From an uncultured Clostridia bacterium (GTDB lineage: Bacteria; Bacillota; Clostridia; Oscillospirales; Acutalibacteraceae): DNA of 9,212 bases. Positions within the stretch are counted from its first letter, which is position 1. The number at the start of each line of letters is the position of its first letter. Position numbers and translations under genes: made by a program. The notes under the pieces were generated by a model, which saw only the letters and a list, made by a program, of their open reading frames with translations, ran no database searches and was not told the origin of the DNA. The stretch is taken from NCBI GenBank assembly GCA_937912045.1, contig CALDPI010000180.1, positions 1 through 9,212 on the forward strand, given 5' to 3'. Positions 6,412 through 9,212 of the stretch are shown piece after piece.

Positions 6412-7095
6412 ATGATTAAGCTTGTAAGCCGTTTTACAGACGAACCTATCAAGGACCCGAACTATATAAAAATTGCCGCAAGCATAAAGGCTTACGGCAC
6501 GCTTAAGAGCTTTTGCACGGTATGGCAGACAGGTGCCACGCTTATTTGTAAAATTGACGGTCACGTGACGCTGTACGGCGATGATTTTGACAGCGAAGAG
6601 GTTAAAAAATTCCTCGGTGCTATCGGGGCGGGCGGAATTTCCTGCTCGGTTTCGGCGGCAGAAAAATTAGGCTTTGCTTACCGAACGGTTAATGTTTTGG
6701 AATGCTGCAAGGGCATCGGTGCGGCGGTGGATTTTGCGCCTTCAACCGATGAGATTTATAACATTTTATCACTCGGCACCGACGGCGATATTATCCTGCC
6801 TGAGCGCACCGCCTTTATTGCCGACCTGTCGCACAGGATAAGGCACGGCACGGCGCTTGCCGCGACCTATAAGGGCACCGTTTGCGTTGCACCCTACGTG
6901 ATAGACGGGGCTGCGCTTATTTGCGGTGTTTGCGCAGGAGAAAACCGCGGCGGCGGATTCGCAGGGGTGTGCGTTTCGGCTATGGTTCACCGCCTTGCGA
7001 GGCCCACGCTTGTGCTTTGCAGCGACGAACTTGTGGGTTTTTACAAGAAATTTGGATTCGTAAAAACGGGTGAAAACGCAGAAATTGAATTTTAA
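6412..7095 (+). CDS. GNAT-family N-acetyltransferase, substrate unknown
   Basis: A 227-residue protein with a C-terminal GCN5-related acetyltransferase fold. The acetyl-CoA pyrophosphate loop is in ENRGGGFAGVCVSAMV (177-192, R-x-x-G-x-A pattern) and the closing helix and strand are in FYKKFGFVKTG (210-220). The N-terminal half (about 1-110) resembles the extra domain of Clostridia GNAT proteins that start with a DPNYIKIA-like block, here at 15-22. It would transfer an acetyl group from acetyl-CoA to an unknown amine in the cytoplasm. I chose the ATG at 6412 because GGGGGA lies 5 bases upstream and the family-like sequence begins there. Starts at 6292 or 6238 in the same frame lack a ribosome binding site. 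Last gene of the murD operon; no hairpin terminator follows. Confidence 0.85.
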   Translation: MIKLVSRFTDEPIKDPNYIKIAASIKAYGTLKSFCTVWQTGATLICKIDGHVTLYGDDFDSEEVKKFLGAIGAGGISCSVSAAEKLGFAYRTVNVLECCKGIGAAVDFAPSTDEIYNILSLGTDGDIILPERTAFIADLSHRIRHGTALAATYKGTVCVAPYVIDGAALICGVCAGENRGGGFAGVCVSAMVHRLARPTLVLCSDELVGFYKKFGFVKTGENAEIEF

Positions 7096-7107
7096 TAATT
7101 TATTATG

Positions 7108-7136
7108 TTGATTTTGAAAGTATTTTAATGTAATAT
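7108..7136 (+). promoter_or_regulatory. Probable sigma-A promoter of the 223-residue gene
   Basis: TTGATT (7108-7113), a 17-base spacer and TAATAT (7131-7136) lie 30 bases before the ATG in an AT-rich gap of 71 bases. As no terminator separates it from the GNAT gene, read-through from the murD operon is also possible. Confidence 0.65.
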
Positions 7137-7166
7137 ATATCTATACGACTTGAAAGGAGGCACATT

Positions 7167-7838
7167 ATGGAACAGATTTATGATTCTTCTGCTTTGGACA
7201 TTGTTGCAATGTCGGACGGAATGATTTTTTCCTACTGTCAGGACAAAACCGACGAGCAGATGACGGTTGCTTTTAAGATGATTTCCTTTGAAAGCGGCGT
7301 TATGACCAATGTGACTCCTGATTTTTATTCCATTGCAAAATTCGGCACACAGTATAAAACCCGTCCTATGCAAGAATATAACCTCGTCACCTGCAAAATT
7401 GCCGAGCTTGCCGACGGCAGAATATTTTACGTTGCCGACAGCGGTGACGCAGGCATTCTGGATGCCGATGACAACCCCGTCTGGACCGGCGTGCTGAACC
7501 ACAGAGGCAACGCGGTTTCGGGTGTTGCGGCGACGGGAAACGCCATTTGGTGTTCTTACAAAGACAGCGGTGTTTTAATCCGTTATAACGCGCGCACAAT
7601 GCGTGACGAGCTGCGTCTTGGCGGTGGAAGAAGCCCTGTTATTTCCTCGCCCAAGGGGATTTTTATTGAAGACGGAATTATGAAGGTCTGCGACACCAAG
7701 GAATGCAAGATTTTTGAGATTGACCTTAACTCCTACTCGATGAAAATTTACAGAGAATTTGACGAGCCTGTGCATCAGTACATAAAAATTCGCGCTTACG
7801 AATTTGTACTTTTAGACTCGGGAATTTATATGCTTTAA
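7167..7838 (+). CDS. Uncharacterised cytoplasmic protein with propeller-like strand repeats
   Basis: I do not recognise a named family. The 223 residues have no signal peptide or membrane helix. From about residue 70 the sequence falls into repeated four-strand-like blocks of about 40 residues, each with a pattern of small-residue turn, hydrophobic strand, then Asp/Lys-Ser/Glu turn and strand: ADGRIFYVADSGDAGILD (about 82-99), TGNAIWCSYKDSGVLIRYN (about 127-145) and EDGIMKVCDTKECKIFEID (about 172-190). This resembles blades of a beta-propeller, but about five blades at most would fit, so it may be incomplete or need a partner. A strong AAAGGAGG lies 6 bases before the ATG. It converges with the ATPase gene. 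Function cannot be inferred. Confidence 0.85.
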   Translation: MEQIYDSSALDIVAMSDGMIFSYCQDKTDEQMTVAFKMISFESGVMTNVTPDFYSIAKFGTQYKTRPMQEYNLVTCKIAELADGRIFYVADSGDAGILDADDNPVWTGVLNHRGNAVSGVAATGNAIWCSYKDSGVLIRYNARTMRDELRLGGGRSPVISSPKGIFIEDGIMKVCDTKECKIFEIDLNSYSMKIYREFDEPVHQYIKIRAYEFVLLDSGIYML

Positions 7839-7866
7839 AAAGGTAGTGCTCTGTACTACCTTTTTT
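7837..7866. terminator. Bidirectional intrinsic terminator between convergent genes
   Basis: AAAAAGGTAGT and ACTACCTTTTT form an 11-bp stem around the loop GCTCTGT, with T-runs on both strands. The hairpin starts within the stop codon of the 223-residue gene, and its other arm contains the stop and last codons of the minus-strand ATPase. Confidence 0.92.
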
Positions 7867-8932
7867 CTATTTCGTATGCGATTTTTTCGGTTTGCTTTCC
7901 CACTAAAGAAAAGTCCATTGCCTCTATATAATAAGCTTCGAGCAGGTCATGGGTGTGCTTTGCCTCGGCCAATATGCGCACAGCCTCCGATAAAAGCTCG
8001 TCTGAGGCGCGCTTTGCAAAGTTTAATTTTGTCTTATATGCTGCTTTATCCGCCGCTGATACGAATCTGCGCGAATGAATATATCGTGTGACGCCTTCCG
8101 GATGGGTGTGGCGATTTTGAACGCAGAAAGCAAGCGACAGCGAGGGAATTAAAATATGGTCAAGCATTTTGGGATTAATGGCGTTATAACAGGTGTAGAT
8201 TTCCCGACCGCGTCTAAGCGCCTCCTCGCGTATGACCGAAAGCATAACGTTTGCCACGGTGCCGTACTCGTCGGATATGGCAATGATTGTTTCTGCCATT
8301 TTACCTGGTGTATTTTTGAAAAAAAGCAGACCCTTAGGGGTTATGCCGCTCAAAAACCTTACGTGCTCTTCCCCGCCGTTTCCCTGCTTTATCAGGCGGT
8401 TTGAAAGCTTTTTGGCATATGCTGTGGCACGGGATATATCCGTAAACTGCAAGGACATTCGGCACATATCGTCAAAAAGTGTGCCTGCGGCCTTTATATA
8501 ACGCGAGGCACGCGCGTGGAGCGCCTTGTTTTCTTTTGTGTATTTAAGTATATCGACCTCCCTGCCCTCAAATTTTTTGCTGTCCCAGCAATCTGATAAA
8601 TTCACTATGGTTTCGCACACACCCGGATATGACGGGTCAACGGTGTGCGGCGCGGTGCCGTCCATTATGACCGCCTTTTTATTTTTGAAAATAACGGCGT
8701 CGAGCGAATCGGGGTCGCTGCTGCAGGGACAGAGCTCTACCGTTTCGCCCTTTTCTGCGAAATATGCTGCAAGCTGCTTCATCATAGACGATTTGCCTGT
8801 GCCGGGACCGCCCTTTATTATGTAGGTCTTAAAGCCGTCCTCGGCACTGTAGCACTCTTTAAAATATGACACAAAGCCCTCGCTGCTGTTGGCCGCCAAA
8901 AAGGCTTTGGGTAAGGTATTTATATCAAACAT
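7856..8932 (-). CDS. PRK06851-like P-loop ATPase with internal duplication
   Basis: A 358-residue cytoplasmic ATPase of unknown role, resembling the Firmicutes family catalogued as PRK06851. The first half has Walker A GGPGTGKSS at 41-49 and a Walker B-like strand KAVIMDGTAPH at 86-96. The second half repeats the same order of blocks: TPKGLLFFKNTPGK at 198-211 stands where the P-loop should be but lacks the GxxGxGK-S/T core, CYNAINPKMLDHI (248-260) matches CPCSSDPDSLDAV (68-80), and LAFCVQNRHTHPEG (267-280) matches AVIMDGTAPHTVDP (87-100). Helical segments after each half also correspond. So it is a tandem two-domain protein with one active and one degenerate nucleotide site. The ATG has AGGAGG 8 bases upstream. 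It is divergent from rnpB. The family name is from memory of the sequence pattern. Confidence 0.85.
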   Translation of the reverse strand: MFDINTLPKAFLAANSSEGFVSYFKECYSAEDGFKTYIIKGGPGTGKSSMMKQLAAYFAEKGETVELCPCSSDPDSLDAVIFKNKKAVIMDGTAPHTVDPSYPGVCETIVNLSDCWDSKKFEGREVDILKYTKENKALHARASRYIKAAGTLFDDMCRMSLQFTDISRATAYAKKLSNRLIKQGNGGEEHVRFLSGITPKGLLFFKNTPGKMAETIIAISDEYGTVANVMLSVIREEALRRGREIYTCYNAINPKMLDHILIPSLSLAFCVQNRHTHPEGVTRYIHSRRFVSAADKAAYKTKLNFAKRASDELLSEAVRILAEAKHTHDLLEAYYIEAMDFSLVGKQTEKIAYEIEKR

Positions 8933-8990
8933 CTTATCACCCTCCTAAAAATATACTATTCAGTGTGGGTGCTTTGTGACAGCATTTGAC

Positions 8991-9019
8991 TTGATTTTAT
9001 TTTGGTTTTGTGTTAAACT
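8991..9019 (+). promoter_or_regulatory. Promoter of rnpB
   Basis: TTGATT (8991-8996), a 17-base spacer and TAAACT (9014-9019) with an upstream TG at 9011-9012 (extended -10). The predicted start, about 9026-9028, coincides with the expected 5' end of RNase P RNA. An overlapping TTGACT at 8986 would need a 22-base spacer and is less likely. Confidence 0.78.
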
Positions 9020-9026
9020 CTTGCTT

Positions 9027-9212
9027 GTGAGTGGGCCAGACGGCTGCGGGCATTTGCCTGAGGAAAGTCCGAGCATCATAAGGCGGGATAGCAGCTAACG
9101 GCTGCCGAGGGTGACCTTAAGGGAGAGTGCAACAGAGATATACCGCCATCGCAGGATGGTAAGGGTGGAAAGGCGAGGTAAGAGCTCACCGCCCGAATGG
9201 AGACATCTCGGT
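9027..9212 (+). ncRNA. rnpB: RNase P RNA, A-type, 3' part cut by window edge
   Basis: Catalytic RNA that removes 5' leaders from tRNA precursors. The universally conserved block GAGGAAAGTCCGAGC (9060-9074) forms the 5' side of P4, and the ACAGAGA...ACCGCC block (9132-9147) and the GGTAAGGGTGGAAAGG...GGTAAGAGCTCACCG region (9157-9191) follow at the usual spacing. Visible helices include GGCGG/CCGCC (9082-9086 with 9143-9147), the hairpin GCAGC/GCTGC (9091-9105), AGG-GTGA-CCT with a GNRA loop (about 9108-9117), and a short P12 hairpin CCATC-GCAG-GATGG (9146-9159). The order fits the ancestral A type found in Clostridia rather than the Bacilli B type. The 3' half, including the partners of P1, P2 and P4, lies outside the window. 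The 5' end is set from the promoter and is uncertain by a few bases. Confidence 0.96.

Noticed and set aside
7087..7107. AT-rich inverted pattern after the GNAT stop as a terminator
   Set aside because: There is no GC-containing stem and the pairing is short, so it is not a credible hairpin.
8950..8978. Promoter for the minus-strand ATPase gene (TATATT with CACAAA)
   Set aside because: The -35 match is poor and the implied start would fall on the ribosome binding site; the true promoter is not recognisable.

Overview
The window looks like a chromosomal segment from a low-to-mid GC Clostridia bacterium (Firmicutes/Bacillota, possibly an uncultured Oscillospirales-type gut anaerobe). The evidence is AGGAGG-type ribosome binding sites, sigma-A promoters with 17-bp spacers, a textbook Gram-positive LexA (SOS) box, an A-type RNase P RNA, and a gene set (M42 peptidases, a Clostridia-style GNAT protein, a PRK06851-like ATPase) typical of that class. 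The taxonomic call is inference. No mobile element, CRISPR array or tRNA is visible.

Layout. Positions 1-2403 (minus strand) hold a two-gene carbon-metabolism operon: class II fumarase (fumC), then a malic enzyme cut off by the window edge. The two overlap by ATGA. Together they would convert fumarate to malate to pyruvate plus CO2 and reduced cofactor. Their promoter sits directly behind the terminator of the next gene. Positions 2532-2720 (minus) encode a 62-residue single-pass membrane protein. Its promoter is a consensus TTGACA-N17-TATAAT, followed at once by a perfect SOS box, so this looks like an uncharacterised LexA-controlled small membrane protein. It is divergent from murD and is the most interesting item in the window.

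Positions 2931-7095 (plus) form a tightly packed operon: murD (peptidoglycan precursor ligase), two different M42 zinc aminopeptidases and a GNAT-type acetyltransferase. The junctions are 1-base and 8-base overlaps, except for an odd 112-base stretch before the GNAT start. Positions 7167-7838 (plus) encode a 223-residue cytoplasmic protein of unknown function with propeller-like strand repeats, from its own promoter. It converges on a minus-strand ATPase gene (7856-8932), and the two share one bidirectional terminator that overlaps the last codons of the ATPase. The ATPase is an internal duplication in which only the first half keeps a working Walker A motif. Divergent from it, the window ends inside rnpB, the RNase P RNA gene (about 9027 onward).

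No protein-free stretch exceeds 300 bases. The longest, 2721-2930, is filled by two divergent promoters and the SOS box.
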